A stretch of 64,000 nt of DNA from Acinetobacter guillouiae CIP 63.46 (GCF_000368145.1 NZ_KB849281.1:421397-485396), one strand, 5' to 3'; shown: positions 31,664-41,632, counted from the first letter of the stretch. Notes: a model not told the origin generated them from the letters alone. Translations and numbers: made by a program.

Positions 31664-32164
31664 TTAAATACATTTGAAATAGTCAAATGGTTCTAAGCAG
31701 TCTTGGCATTGATATAAGGCTTTACATGCAGTAGAACTAAATTCGCTTAATAATTTGCTGTGTATGCTGTGGCAATGTGGACATTCAATCCCATCGGTTA
31801 ATGCGACATGTGTACCACAACTGTGTGCCTCGCCTTTTGGAGGTGCGATACCGTATTGTTTCAGCTTGTCTTTGCCATTTTGGCTCATCCAATCGGTGGT
31901 CCAAGCTTCTGTTAAATCCACCACAACTTGAATCGGTGTGAAACCTTTTGCAGTAAACGCGTGTACGATTTCATCTTTCAGCACGTCTGTTGCAGGGCAA
32001 CCGCTATAGGTGGGTGTAAGTCGAACCACAATATTATTGTCCTGATTCAACTCCACCCCACGAATCATGCCTAAATCCACAACCGATAACACTGGAATTT
32101 CAGGATCAGAAATCTGTTGTAAAATATCCCAGCAATCATCGCTAAATTGTCGAATTAAATTCAT
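31664..32164 (-). CDS. paaD: Phenylacetyl-CoA epoxidase assembly protein PaaD
   Basis: The 166-residue protein has an N-terminal DUF59/MIP18-type domain (ISDPEIPVLSVVDLGM; the Cys in YSGCPATDV), and a C-terminal zinc-ribbon-like part with CPHCHS and CQDCLEP. PaaD is needed for iron-sulfur maturation of the epoxidase, probably of PaaE. I use the ATG at 32162-32164, eight bases after AGGAG. An in-frame GTG three codons upstream lies inside that ribosome spacing and is unlikely. Confidence 0.92.
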   Translation of the reverse strand: MNLIRQFSDDCWDILQQISDPEIPVLSVVDLGMIRGVELNQDNNIVVRLTPTYSGCPATDVLKDEIVHAFTAKGFTPIQVVVDLTEAWTTDWMSQNGKDKLKQYGIAPPKGEAHSCGTHVALTDGIECPHCHSIHSKLLSEFSSTACKALYQCQDCLEPFDYFKCI

Positions 32165-32192
32165 GTGCTTCACTCCTTGTGAAAAGCTGAAC

Positions 32193-32948
32193 TTACCAAC
32201 TCATATTGGGATAAGTACGTTGCATATATTGCAATTCAGCCAAAACGAAACCTAAATGTTCGGTATGCAGGCCTTGTTTTGCACCACTACGATACGCCCC
32301 TGTTTCAGGTAAACTAAGCTCAAAACGTTGCAGTTCAACTGTTACGACATCCAGCCATTGCGCTTTTAAAGGTTCAATATTTGGAATTAAGCCTTCTGAT
32401 ACCAAGCCTTGTTCTTCGGTGGTTAAGACAAATAATTCTTTGCTAAAACGCCACAGTTCGTTTAAACCTAATTGGGTTTTTGCATGTGCTTCGCTCGTCC
32501 CTAAACTTAAACGTTCCATCCAAGCAGTAGAAAAACGTAAGTGATATTTCACTTCACGTAATGATTTCAGCGCAAATGCAGCTAACGCTTTGTGTTGGCT
32601 ATGGGTTAATGCAGCAAATAACAAATGATGATAATGATCCATTAACCACTGGCGTACCATGGTTTGTGCAAAGTCACCATTGGGTTGTTCACATAACAAT
32701 AAATTGCGATATTCACGTTCGTTACGGAAAAATGCCAATTGATCTTCGTCACGACCTAAGCCTTCCTCTTCACCGGCAAGACTTAACAATGTTCTGGCTT
32801 GACCTAGCAAATCCAAACCAATATTGGCTAATGCAATATCCAGCTCTAGCTCAGGCGCATGACCACACCATTCGGCCAAACGATGCGATAAAATCAGTTG
32901 GCTATCACCCAAATGCAATAGGAACTGTGCAAATACTGAATGACTCAT
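32193..32948 (-). CDS. paaC: Phenylacetyl-CoA epoxidase structural subunit PaaC
   Basis: The 251-residue ferritin-like subunit pairs with the catalytic PaaA in the multicomponent monooxygenase that epoxidises the phenylacetyl-CoA ring. It keeps the helical ferritin-like pattern (LILSHRLAEWCGHAPELELDIALANIGLDLLGQAR is the conserved first region). A GGGGG-rich ribosome site precedes the ATG, 11 bp after paaB. Confidence 0.92.
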   Translation of the reverse strand: MSHSVFAQFLLHLGDSQLILSHRLAEWCGHAPELELDIALANIGLDLLGQARTLLSLAGEEEGLGRDEDQLAFFRNEREYRNLLLCEQPNGDFAQTMVRQWLMDHYHHLLFAALTHSQHKALAAFALKSLREVKYHLRFSTAWMERLSLGTSEAHAKTQLGLNELWRFSKELFVLTTEEQGLVSEGLIPNIEPLKAQWLDVVTVELQRFELSLPETGAYRSGAKQGLHTEHLGFVLAELQYMQRTYPNMSW

Positions 32949-32959
32949 CTTCGTCCCCC

Positions 32960-33253
32960 TTACATATGCTCAATGCCATCTGGAATATGGTAAAACGTCG
33001 GATGACGATATACCTTGTCTAATGCTGGATCAAAAAATTCATTTTTTTCATCGGGTTGAGATGAAGTAATCCATTCAGATTTCACCACCCAAATACTGAT
33101 CCCTTCATTGCGACGGGTATAAACATCACGGGCATTTTGGAGTGCAATTTCTGCATCTGGTGCACGTAAACTACCCACATGACGATGGCTTAAACCTTGT
33201 TTACTTCGTACAAAAACTTCAAATAGCGACCAGTTATTTTTATTGTCCATCAT
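32960..33253 (-). CDS. paaB: Phenylacetyl-CoA epoxidase subunit PaaB
   Basis: The 97-residue PaaB subunit bridges the PaaAC heterodimers. It shows the family core WSLFEVFVRSKQGLSHRHVG and ARDVYTRRNEGISIWVV. Two ATG codons are adjacent at the start; either gives essentially the same product. It lies 33 bp after paaA. Confidence 0.93.
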   Translation of the reverse strand: MMDNKNNWSLFEVFVRSKQGLSHRHVGSLRAPDAEIALQNARDVYTRRNEGISIWVVKSEWITSSQPDEKNEFFDPALDKVYRHPTFYHIPDGIEHM

Positions 33254-33286
33254 AAAATCCTTATTAAATTTGACTAAAACTCTGAA

Positions 33287-34228
33287 CTAAGCAACTTTGG
33301 CAGCAGCTTGTTGTTGCTTTTTTTGTGCATAGACCACAGCAGTATCACGTACCCATTTGCCACCTTCCCACGCTTTACGGCGTGCTTCGATACGTTCGTG
33401 ATTACATGGGCCTTTACCTGCAAGAATGTCAAAAAATTCGTCCCAATTAATTTCACCAGACTGGTAATGTCCTGTTGCTTCATTAAAACGTAAGTCAGGA
33501 TCTGGCACAGTCAAACCAAGCTGTAAAACTTGCGGTACCGTGTTATCCACAAATTTTTGACGGAGTGCATCATTACTAAAGAGTTTAATTTTCCATTGCA
33601 TGCTTTGCGCGCTGTTTGGAGAATTGTCATCACTCGGACCAAACATCATTTGTGCAGGCCACCAAAAACGATTCACTGCATCTTGTGCCAATTGTTTTTG
33701 CTCAGGTGTCCCATTTGCCAACTGCATCATGGCTTCAAAGCCTTGGCGTTGATGGAAACTTTCTTCTTTACATACACGCACCATGGCACGTGCATAGGGA
33801 CCATAAGAGGTACGACATAACGCAACTTGATTGACAATTGCCGCACCATCAACCAACCAGCCAATGGCAGCAACATCGGCCCAAGTTAAGGTTGGATAAT
33901 TAAAAATTGATGAATACTTCATCTGCCCAGCAATGAGTTTATCCATCATGTCATCACGATCGGCACCCAAGGTTTCAGCCGCACTATATAAATACAATGC
34001 ATGCCCTGCTTCATCTTGAACTTTAGCAAGTAAAACAGCTTTACGTTTTAAGCTTGGTGCACGCGTGATCCAATTGCCCTCAGGTAACATTCCCACAACT
34101 TCTGAGTGTGCATGTTGTCCAATCTGACGAATTAAAGTTTTACGATATGCATCTGGCATCCAATCTTTAGGCTCAATCGAAATATCCTTTTCGAGAGATT
34201 GATCGAAATCTTTTTGATGATTATTCAT
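33287..34228 (-). CDS. paaA: Phenylacetyl-CoA epoxidase catalytic subunit PaaA
   Basis: The 313-residue di-iron oxygenase subunit inserts oxygen into the phenylacetyl-CoA ring. The carboxylate/His ligands lie in [10 protein letters not shown] and [12 protein letters not shown] chose the ATG at 34226-34228 (MNNHQKDF) because GAGG lies eight bases before it. An upstream in-frame start at 34291 would fall inside the proposed promoter/operator. It is the first gene of the paa operon and diverges from paaZ. Confidence 0.94.
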   Translation of the reverse strand: MNNHQKDFDQSLEKDISIEPKDWMPDAYRKTLIRQIGQHAHSEVVGMLPEGNWITRAPSLKRKAVLLAKVQDEAGHALYLYSAAETLGADRDDMMDKLIAGQMKYSSIFNYPTLTWADVAAIGWLVDGAAIVNQVALCRTSYGPYARAMVRVCKEESFHQRQGFEAMMQLANGTPEQKQLAQDAVNRFWWPAQMMFGPSDDNSPNSAQSMQWKIKLFSNDALRQKFVDNTVPQVLQLGLTVPDPDLRFNEATGHYQSGEINWDEFFDILAGKGPCNHERIEARRKAWEGGKWVRDTAVVYAQKKQQQAAAKVA

Positions 34229-34237
34229 TGTGTCCTC

Positions 34238-34296
34238 ACTTATCCCAAGTGTTATGCTATTTAAATTAAAACGATACAAATAAAAAATCAATACAT
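34238..34296 (-). promoter_or_regulatory. Putative paaA operon promoter
   Basis: On the minus strand TTGATT and TAATTT are separated by 17 bp upstream of the paaA ribosome site. One half of the GATAC/GTATC palindrome (34273-34277) falls in this spacer, which would suit repression. The boxes are imperfect. Confidence 0.35.
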
Positions 34297-34309
34297 ATTT
34301 TTATGTATC
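34273..34309. promoter_or_regulatory. Candidate PaaX operator A (GATAC-N27-GTATC)
   Basis: GATAC at 34273-34277 and GTATC at 34305-34309 bracket 27 bp. An inner inverted repeat ATACAT/ATGTAT spans 34291-34308. The site lies in the paaA-paaZ gap on the proposed paaA promoter. The same architecture recurs twice upstream of the MFS gene at 37388. Confidence 0.5.
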
Positions 34310-34487
34310 ATAATTATTCCAAGATTAACTTTTGCAAACAATTGTTTTAATTAAAATTATTTTTATTATATTTTTAATATCACAATATTTAGCTAAAAAA
34401 ATTTGACATTTTAAAATTTAAAAGACAAATTATGAGTCATTAAAAATAGAAAACCATCTAAAACGTATCACAAAAGGAGTTTGAGTA

Positions 34488-36602
34488 ATGCTTGATTTAG
34501 ATACGGCAATACCCCATACGGAACCCGATGAAATGACCACAAAATCAACCACGCAGCCTGCGATTAAAACATTAAGCTCTTTGGTTTATGGACAAGAATA
34601 TATCGCTCAACAAGACTTCCGTACTGTCTATCATGCGATAACAGGCGAAGCCATTTATCAAGTGAGTAGTCAAGGAATCGACACTCAAGCCGTTGTTGAT
34701 TATGCAAAACAAAAAGGTGCTGCACTTGCATCACTGACTTTCCATCAACGTGCCAATGCATTAAAACAAGTCGCTCAATATTTGCTGGAACGCAAAGAAA
34801 GCTATTATGAACTTGCCAAAGCAACAGGTTGTACCCGTAAAGATGCTTGGATTGATATCGAGGGTGGGATCGGAACTTTATTCGTCTATTCAAGTTTAGT
34901 TCGTCGTGAACTCAGCGATGAAACCGCCTTGGTTGAAGATGCTTGGATTCCGCTGTCTAAAAACGGTACCTTTGGTGCAAAGCATATTCTTAGCCCAAAG
35001 GCTGGTGTCGCTGTGCATATTGATGCTTTTAATTTTCCAATTTGGGGAATGTTAGAAAAAATTGCCCCTACATTATTGGCGGGTGTGCCATGTATCGTTA
35101 AACCGGCCACGGAAGGTGCAGAATTGACCCACGCTGTTGTCAAAGACATTTTGGCTAGCGGCATCTTAGCAGAAGGTGCATTACAGCTTATCTGTGGTCA
35201 AACTTATGATTTATTCGAACATTTAAACCCTCAAGACACAGTAACGTTTACAGGTTCTGCATCCACTGGGCAAAAATTACGCGCAACGCCGCATTTAAAT
35301 CATTATTCAATTCCATTTACCATGGAAGCAGATTCTGTCAATAGTGCTATTTTGACTCAACACACATCTACGGAAACAATCGATCTATTTGTACGAGAAG
35401 TTTTTCGTGAAATGACCACAAAAGCCGGGCAAAAATGTACTGCAATCCGTCGTGCCTTTGTTCCCGTAGAGTTACTTGAAACAGTACAAACACGCTTAAT
35501 CGCAAAATTAAAAAATGTGGTCGTGGGCAACCCTGAACGTGAAAATGTCACTATGGGGGCATTAGCCAGTGTAAAACAAAAACATGATGTGGCAGAAAAA
35601 GTAGAGCAACTCAATCAAGAGGCTGAAATTGTATTTGGTAGCCACCTCCGTCAAGATTTCACCATTCAAGCTGAAAATCCTGAACAAGGTGCATTTTATC
35701 CACCGACTGTTTTAGTCTGTAAAAATCCAAGCCAAGCCACGACCATTCATCAAATAGAAGCTTTTGGTCCAGTTGTTACTTTAATGCCTTATGCAAACCT
35801 TCAAGAGCTCGCTGACTTAGTTGCACGAGGAGAAGGTAGTTTAGTTGCTTCTGTGGTGCGCAATGCGGATGAAAATGTAGAGCAGATCATTGCCAAAATT
35901 GCACCTTGGCATGGTCGTGTACATATCCTAGATAGTGAAAATGCCAAAGAAAGTACAGGTCATGGTTCGCCTCTTCCTTACTTAGTTCATGGCGGTCCAG
36001 GTCGTGCTGGTGGTGGTGAGGAATTAGGTGGTTTACGTGCGGTAAAACATTATATGCAACGCACAGCAATCCAAGGTTCACCCAAAGCCATGACACAAAT
36101 TGGTCATAGTTGGACCATTGGTTCAGAGATTTTTGAAGATCGAATTCATCCCTTTAAAAAATCATTTGATGAATTACGTATCGGTGAACGCCTATTGACT
36201 GCTCGCCGCACTGTGACAGAAGCTGATATTGTCAATTTTGCTGGCTTAAGTGGCGATCACTTCTATGCACATATGGACAAAATTGCTGCGGCTGACTCAA
36301 TATTTGGTGATCGTGTTGCGCATGGCTATTTTATCGTATCCGCCGCTGCGGGGTTATTTGTAGATGCAGCACCAGGTCCAGTGATTGCAAACTATGGGAT
36401 GGACAATTTACGTTTTGTAGAGCCTGTTAAAATCGGAGATACCATTCAAGTCGAATTAACCTGTAAACAAAAAACCCCGAAGCCTTTACAAGACCCAAGC
36501 CAAAAAGCCCACGGCGTTGTTGTTTGGGACATTAAAGTAAAAAACCAACGACATGAACTAGTTGCCACTTACGATATTTTAACCTTAGTCAATCGCGACT
36601 AA
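34488..36602 (+). CDS. paaZ: Bifunctional oxepin-CoA hydrolase / 3-oxo-5,6-dehydrosuberyl-CoA semialdehyde dehydrogenase PaaZ
   Basis: The 704-residue fusion enzyme opens the oxepin ring and oxidises the resulting aldehyde. The N-terminal aldehyde dehydrogenase domain (about 20-530) has the NAD region VTFTGSAST and the catalytic cysteine in [15 protein letters not shown]. The C-terminal MaoC-like (R)-hydratase domain (about 560-700) has [16 protein letters not shown] with the Asp/His pair. AAAGGAG precedes the ATG at 34488, supporting the longer N-terminus over an internal Met16. It is transcribed away from the paaA operon and ends before a terminator. Confidence 0.95.
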   Translation: MLDLDTAIPHTEPDEMTTKSTTQPAIKTLSSLVYGQEYIAQQDFRTVYHAITGEAIYQVSSQGIDTQAVVDYAKQKGAALASLTFHQRANALKQVAQYLLERKESYYELAKATGCTRKDAWIDIEGGIGTLFVYSSLVRRELSDETALVEDAWIPLSKNGTFGAKHILSPKAGVAVHIDAFNFPIWGMLEKIAPTLLAGVPCIVKPATEGAELTHAVVKDILASGILAEGALQLICGQTYDLFEHLNPQDTVTFTGSASTGQKLRATPHLNHYSIPFTMEADSVNSAILTQHTSTETIDLFVREVFREMTTKAGQKCTAIRRAFVPVELLETVQTRLIAKLKNVVVGNPERENVTMGALASVKQKHDVAEKVEQLNQEAEIVFGSHLRQDFTIQAENPEQGAFYPPTVLVCKNPSQATTIHQIEAFGPVVTLMPYANLQELADLVARGEGSLVASVVRNADENVEQIIAKIAPWHGRVHILDSENAKESTGHGSPLPYLVHGGPGRAGGGEELGGLRAVKHYMQRTAIQGSPKAMTQIGHSWTIGSEIFEDRIHPFKKSFDELRIGERLLTARRTVTEADIVNFAGLSGDHFYAHMDKIAAADSIFGDRVAHGYFIVSAAAGLFVDAAPGPVIANYGMDNLRFVEPVKIGDTIQVELTCKQKTPKPLQDPSQKAHGVVVWDIKVKNQRHELVATYDILTLVNRD

Positions 36603-36639
36603 TTAAGCGTTTGTTTAAAACTAATTTTTATTGAATCAG

Positions 36640-36708
36640 CTCTCCTAAATTTCCAAAGTTAGCCTCAGTCATTGTGTGGCAATCAAGCTAGGCTTTAGGG
36701 GAGTTTTT
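36640..36708 (+). terminator. Terminator after paaZ
   Basis: CTCTCCTAAA (36640-36649) pairs with TTTAGGGGAG (36694-36703) with one G-U pair and is followed by five T residues. An inner AGCCT/AGGCT stem lies in the long loop. Confidence 0.55.
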
Positions 36709-36753
36709 CAAACATATCCTAGAATAAATTATCCCAGAATAAATACTGAACAG

Positions 36754-36935
36754 ATGCAATTTCAGTCAGCGATCTCGGCATTAATAAATCACATTGTTGG
36801 TCGTGATGATGTATTTGCCTAAATAAAGATGAAATTCATGGAATTAAACACGCGACCAAAATAACTTTAGATGAGGTGATTGCTCACACGGATACAACGT
36901 TGATTGATAACACGACAGCACACATTACAGCTTAA
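36754..36935 (+). pseudogene. Degraded coding remnant
   Basis: Two coding-like pieces in different frames are visible: MQFQSAISALINHIVGRDD from 36754, and from 36828 DEIHGIKHATKITLDEVIA ending ...TAHITA and a TAA at 36933-36935. A frameshift separates them. The length is only about 60 codons. I do not recognise the parent family. It lies in a 785-bp gap between paaZ and the MFS transporter and looks like a decayed gene. Confidence 0.4.
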
Positions 36936-37075
36936 TCGATTGGATGACTGAGTGAAGATATAACTTATAAGGGTTTATACAAAACCTGATTCAACTTCGT
37001 CTGCAAAATCATATTTACCCAAATCAGTTTATTTGTGTTTTCTTGTTGCAAAAGACTTAATAAAAGACATAAAAA

Positions 37076-37112
37076 GATACTAAAAAATTATAATTTAATT
37101 AATTTTAGTATC
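37076..37112. promoter_or_regulatory. Candidate operator B (10-bp inverted repeat, GATAC-N27-GTATC)
   Basis: GATACTAAAA (37076-37085) and TTTTAGTATC (37103-37112) are perfect inverted repeats with a 17-bp AT spacer, the most symmetrical of the three such sites. It lies about 275 bp upstream of the MFS start. Confidence 0.5.
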
Positions 37113-37226
37113 GAATTACAAATAAAAATTAAAACCAATACATCGATAAAAATTATAATCATTTGATTTAAAATATTTTAATATCATTATTTAAAATTCA
37201 AAACATTACCAATTTAAATTAAAAAG

Positions 37227-37262
37227 ATACCATTTCTATTTTATTTTAAAAATAGTGTATCC
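37227..37262. promoter_or_regulatory. Candidate operator C (GATAC-N26-GTATC)
   Basis: GATAC (37227-37231) and GTATC (37258-37262) bracket an inner CTATTTT/AAAATAG inverted repeat. It lies about 125 bp upstream of the MFS start codon, in the expected promoter region. Confidence 0.45.
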
Positions 37263-37387
37263 ATTTAAAAAATATTCAAGCATAATTATTCGATTGATTC
37301 ATGATGAGTCAATACGACAAGGATTTTGTTTCAATCAAAAAACCAAGAATAGATTGAAGCATAAGTGAAATACAAAAAGGAAAAGCT

Positions 37388-38764
37388 ATGGAAAACTCTC
37401 AAGCAGAATTGCACGGCTCGACGCTTGCACTTCCCACTTCATCGGCATCACGTACTCGCAAAATTGCGATAGCAACGATTGTTGGGACCACAATAGAGTG
37501 GTATGACTATTTTATTTATGCCGCTGTAGCAGGCTTAGTTTTTAATCAACTGTTTTTTAAACCCGCAGGTCCGGCCTTTGCCACACTGTTGGTTTTTGCA
37601 TCTGTAGGTATTAGTTTTATTTTTCGGCCTTTTGGCGCATTTATCGCAGGTTATTTTGGCGATAAGTTTGGACGTAAAACCGTTCTAGCCGCTACGTTAA
37701 TCATGATGGGTGGAACCACAACTCTGATTGGCTTATTACCCACTTACGACAGCGTGGGTATCATCGCGCCTATCATTTTAATTTTACTGCGTATTTTACA
37801 AGGAATTTCCGCAGGCGGTGAATGGGGCGGCGCTGTATTGATGGCCGTTGAACATGCACCAACCCACAAACGTGGATTATTTAGCTCATTCCCACAACTC
37901 GGTGTTCCACTTGGTTTATTACTGGCATCACTGGTTTTAGTGATCATGACTGGCTATGTTTCACCAGGAGAAGAGTTTTTAGCATGGGGTTGGAGAATTC
38001 CATTTATATGCAGTATTTTCCTCTTTGCTTTAGGCTACTGGATTCGCCGTTCTGTTGAAGAAAGCCCTATTTTTGAGGAATTAAAACAGAAAGGCACCAC
38101 ACAGAAACCGATCCGTGAACTTTTTGGACAGTATAAAAAAGTCATTTTTAGCTCAGCATTATTGATAGCTGGTACAACTGCGCTGGGCTACATGACTGCT
38201 GGTGGCTTTATTCAAAGCTTTACCACCAATCCAAATGGTCTGAATTTAGAGCGTCCTATCATTTTAACATTGATCAGTATTTCTGCCGTTATTTGGACCT
38301 TCTTTACTTGGTTATCTGCAGTGCTTTCAGATAAATTTGGACGTAAACCAGTTTATATTTTCGGTTCATTGATTCAAATCATTACCGCTCTGGTACTTTT
38401 CCCACTGATCAGTACAGGCAACTATAGCTACATCATGTCAGGCTTAGCCCTATTATCAATAGGTATTGGAATCACCTATGGTGTACAAGCTGTCTTTTAT
38501 TCTGAACTCTTCCCTGCTTCTATTCGCTTTTCAGGTATATCCATCACTTATGCAATTGGCTCAATCATTGGCGGTGCGTTCGCGCCATTAATTGCAGCAG
38601 CATTAATCGGCAAAGTAAACGGTATTTATTTAGTCAGTGCGTATTTAACCGTGATGTCCGTGATTGCTTTTTTAGCGATTTGTATTTTTAAAGACCGTAC
38701 AGGTATTGCTTTAGAACCTGATGCTGAAGAAACCCAGAAAAAATCACCTTTCATCTGGAAATAA
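37388..38764 (+). CDS. MFS transporter, metabolite:H+ symporter (MHS) family
   Basis: The 458-residue 12-helix inner-membrane carrier has the MHS hallmarks: GTTIEWYDYFIYAAVAGLVF in helix 1, GDKFGRKTVL in the loop 2-3, and SAGGEWGGAVLMAVEHAP. The family includes ProP, ShiA and aromatic or dicarboxylate importers. Palindromes upstream resemble one in the paaA-paaZ gap, so it may import phenylacetate or a related acid. That is inference. AAAAGGAAAAGCT precedes the ATG. A porin gene follows 20 bp later, forming an outer/inner membrane uptake pair. Confidence 0.85.
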   Translation: MENSQAELHGSTLALPTSSASRTRKIAIATIVGTTIEWYDYFIYAAVAGLVFNQLFFKPAGPAFATLLVFASVGISFIFRPFGAFIAGYFGDKFGRKTVLAATLIMMGGTTTLIGLLPTYDSVGIIAPIILILLRILQGISAGGEWGGAVLMAVEHAPTHKRGLFSSFPQLGVPLGLLLASLVLVIMTGYVSPGEEFLAWGWRIPFICSIFLFALGYWIRRSVEESPIFEELKQKGTTQKPIRELFGQYKKVIFSSALLIAGTTALGYMTAGGFIQSFTTNPNGLNLERPIILTLISISAVIWTFFTWLSAVLSDKFGRKPVYIFGSLIQIITALVLFPLISTGNYSYIMSGLALLSIGIGITYGVQAVFYSELFPASIRFSGISITYAIGSIIGGAFAPLIAAALIGKVNGIYLVSAYLTVMSVIAFLAICIFKDRTGIALEPDAEETQKKSPFIWK

Positions 38765-38784
38765 ACTTAAGTCAAGGATGCCTT

Positions 38785-40026
38785 ATGTTATTCAATACAC
38801 CATTTACAAAGATTTTTACTACGCTCATATTCATCAATACTTGTGCTTTTACACAACTAACGCTAGCCAAAGATGAATGGAAATTAACTTTAAAAAATGC
38901 CTATATTGATCGCAATTTTGACCAAGAAAATGTCAAAGATTCGGGGAGTTGGTCACAAGGCGTATCATTATTTTATCACTCACAATTTTATGACACACCC
39001 ATTGAAATTTTAAAACATCCTCTGCAAATTGGCGTTGATGGTTCAATGCAATATGCGGTACGTCTAAGCAATGACAAACATGTCAATGATACCGTATTGC
39101 CTTTTGACCCAGTCAAACAAGAACAAGCAGCAGACTATTTAAAATATGGGGGTACACTTAAACTTAAATATGATCAGGCAGAATTGAGAGTGGGTGAGTT
39201 ATGGCTCAATTTACCCATGACCGCAATCGACACAAGCCGTCAGCTTTTAACGACTTATCAAGGTGTGAACTTAAAATTTCCAATTCAGGAAAAACTTAAA
39301 GTCGAACTTGGTCATGTGTCGAAAAACTCTCCGCGCAATGAGGAGGATTTTTATAAATTTTCTTATACGCAGAAAGGTATAAAACATTATTCAGATGGAT
39401 TGGATTACCTGAATTTATCTTATGATGTGAATAAAGATTTTAATATCAATTATTACTATGGGCATTTAGAAAATTTATATGATAAACACTATTTAGGCGT
39501 GGAGCATCGATACCCAATTGCTGACAATATCGCCTTGCATTAAAAATTACGATATTTTAATTCGCAAGATAATAGTAATGCTTTAGACATCGATAGTCAA
39601 AATGTAGGTTTGTTGGAAACATTGAAACTGAACAATCACACTTTAGGTGTTGGTTATCAACGAATTATTGGGGACGCCTACCCTTTGCCTGATGGTTTTT
39701 TACCTGAGCTTTATTTTATTAACTGGAATGTCACCGGCTTTTTTAAAGAAAATGAAAAATCATGGCATTTTATTTATGGTTATGACTTTAAAGATTACAT
39801 CCTCGGTTTAAACAGCATTGCAAAGTACGCGGTTGGACGAGATATTAAAATGAGCAATGGTGATAAAAACAAAGAGTCCGAACTTGATGTTCTGACGACT
39901 TATAATTTTCAACAACCTGCGCTAAAAGGACTGTCTTTACAGCACTTATTTACACGTTACCAGCAAGATTATGGAAGTGATTTTACAGAAAATCGTTTCT
40001 TTATCAATTATCAATACAAATTCTAA
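38785..40026 (+). pseudogene. OprD-like outer-membrane porin, interrupted by in-frame stop
   Basis: The full frame of 414 codons encodes a signal peptide (cleavage near TLA-KDEW), then alternating beta-strands of an OprD-family porin ending in a C-terminal Phe (YQYKF), as needed for barrel insertion. A TAA at 39541-39543 interrupts it. The same frame continues directly with KLRYFNSQDNSNALD, so the lesion is a single nonsense change and not a frameshift. The first part (38785-39543) has 252 residues, the rest (up to 40026) about 160. A half-barrel is unlikely to fold. The gene follows the MHS transporter and would have supplied its substrate across the outer membrane. Confidence 0.85.
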
Positions 40027-40051
40027 TCATCTCGTCTCGAAATAGCGTCAA

Positions 40052-40082
40052 TCCATGCCTGATGAATTTCATCAGGCATGGA
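40052..40082. other. Strong 14-bp hairpin after porin gene
   Basis: TCCATGCCTGATGA and TCATCAGGCATGGA form a perfect 14-bp stem around ATT, 26 bp after the porin stop. No T-run follows on either strand, so it is not a standard intrinsic terminator. It may protect the 3' end of the transporter-porin mRNA. Confidence 0.6.
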
Positions 40083-40217
40083 TGAGGAAAAACGTTTATC
40101 TCAACTGATTGTCGCTTAATATATGGCCATATTGTCTGACTAGGCCTAATTGTTTAAAATCACTAAAACTCGTTTTTCATTTATGAAAATCGAAGAGTTT
40201 TACATTACAACAATATT

Positions 40218-40979
40218 TTAAATTACATTTCCACAAATGTCTTTCGTACCTGTTGGATAAGTAAATTGGAATTGATTTTTATCAGTAATAAGTTCTACTG
40301 AATGGACCTTTCCAATATTAGGTGAAGTCGAATCTGTTCCATAGTAAGCCATTCCATTTGTAAAAGCTAAGCTATTAATCTTACTTGGATTTGTTGAAAC
40401 ATAACCCTTATTAACGCCATTATAAATGACACCAACCTGCTTTGTATCTTGGTTTACATATATACCAATTTTTTGATATCCATCAGTTGTACTTGTCAAA
40501 GGCAGCTCAATCATACCTGTTGCACCATCAACAGTACTCCCCACGCCAATTGTGACTTTATTTGGAGTGGTACTACCGAGTAAATGATTTGCATATAGAG
40601 CTACTATTTGACCTTTTCCATTATCGTAATAAGCATCAGCATAATTAGGATACATAAATATCTGTTCATTATTAGGAAGCAAGGTTGTTGGCACTTTAAT
40701 CTTGTATTCATAAGCGAAGATTCCACTCTGTGGAACAGCACTACCATTACTTTGACCTGAAATTGCATTACCATTTGCTGCAATATACATCTGTTGAGAG
40801 TTCTCTGGAGTGACAGTTGTTGTAAATGATGTCTTTTGTCCAACTATACTGGGGAATTTCTGAAATCCTGAGAAAACTGCAGATATTTGAGCTTGTGTCG
40901 CATCAAAATTATAAGTACAAGCACTCCACCCACTCATACTCATCAATCCAGTTGCTAGTGCTATTGTTAATTTTTTCAT
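40218..40979 (-). CDS. Hypothetical secreted protein, 253 aa (DUF4882-like)
   Basis: The protein has a signal peptide MKKLTIALATGLMSMSGWSA and a mature domain rich in beta-strands, Gly, Thr and Asn, resembling jelly-roll lectin-type folds. A cysteine at the mature N-terminus (ACTYNF) and one near the C-terminus (KDICGNVI) may form a disulfide. It resembles secreted Acinetobacter proteins annotated as DUF4882, from memory and not verified. Its promoter and first 18 codons are duplicated at 22115-22286. Function unknown; surface or periplasmic role inferred. Confidence 0.7.
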   Translation of the reverse strand: MKKLTIALATGLMSMSGWSACTYNFDATQAQISAVFSGFQKFPSIVGQKTSFTTTVTPENSQQMYIAANGNAISGQSNGSAVPQSGIFAYEYKIKVPTTLLPNNEQIFMYPNYADAYYDNGKGQIVALYANHLLGSTTPNKVTIGVGSTVDGATGMIELPLTSTTDGYQKIGIYVNQDTKQVGVIYNGVNKGYVSTNPSKINSLAFTNGMAYYGTDSTSPNIGKVHSVELITDKNQFQFTYPTGTKDICGNVI

Positions 40980-41074
40980 TATCCATTCCTTGTTATTTTG
41001 AAAATAAAATATAGAACAGGAAATGAGTTATATGAAATAAATCCGATAAAAATTTACTAACTATTCAATAAAAA
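40905..41074 (-). repeat. Copy 2 of a 170-bp duplication
   Basis: This is the intact copy, covering the 5' end of the gene at 40218-40979, its ribosome site and about 95 bp upstream. It pairs with 22115-22286 in the same orientation, 18.8 kb apart. Confidence 0.85.
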
Positions 41075-41166
41075 ATAAAAGTTAGTTTTCTAATTTCCTA
41101 GTAGCTCAATCTTGTTATTTCCAATAAAAAATCTATCATTGAATAAACAAAATAAAGGATCAAAAA

Positions 41167-41505
41167 ATGAAAAAATTCCTACTTCTCAACCTCTTAATTA
41201 GTAGTGGAACTTGGGCTGAGTTACCAAAATCCAAATCATCATGTCAAATCCAAGTTCAACAATTAAAATTTGCTCGTTTAGTTGCTCTTAGTAGTCTTTG
41301 TGACAAAGATGAAAATTCAACTTACGGAAAAAGCTTAAGTGCTTTGTTTTTAAAAAATCAAAAGAAATGTAAGGTTTCCCGTGAACTGATTGACCCTACA
41401 GATGAACAGGTAATGAATGCTTATGATGAACTCATTGGTTTACCTATAGAACAGCAAAAAATACGATGCAGAACGGCAGATAAACAGATCAAAGTCCACT
41501 TTTAA
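41167..41505 (+). CDS. Hypothetical secreted protein, 112 aa
   Basis: The signal peptide MKKFLLLNLLISSGTWA is followed by a mature region of about 95 residues, charged and helical, with four cysteines (SCQIQ, LCDKD, KCKVS, RCRTA) that may form two disulfides. AAAGGA precedes the ATG. No family recognised. It diverges from the secreted gene at 40218-40979, and both may be exported accessory proteins. Confidence 0.6.
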   Translation: MKKFLLLNLLISSGTWAELPKSKSSCQIQVQQLKFARLVALSSLCDKDENSTYGKSLSALFLKNQKKCKVSRELIDPTDEQVMNAYDELIGLPIEQQKIRCRTADKQIKVHF

Positions 41506-41632
41506 AAACTTAAGACTTACTCGGTAAAACTGTTCCAGCATGCCGAATTCTAGAACTGCTTTGACTAAGATATAGATGTTGAAAGTAAGATTTCAAGTCA
41601 CCTGTATTATGGTAATTTTACGGAAATCAGAA

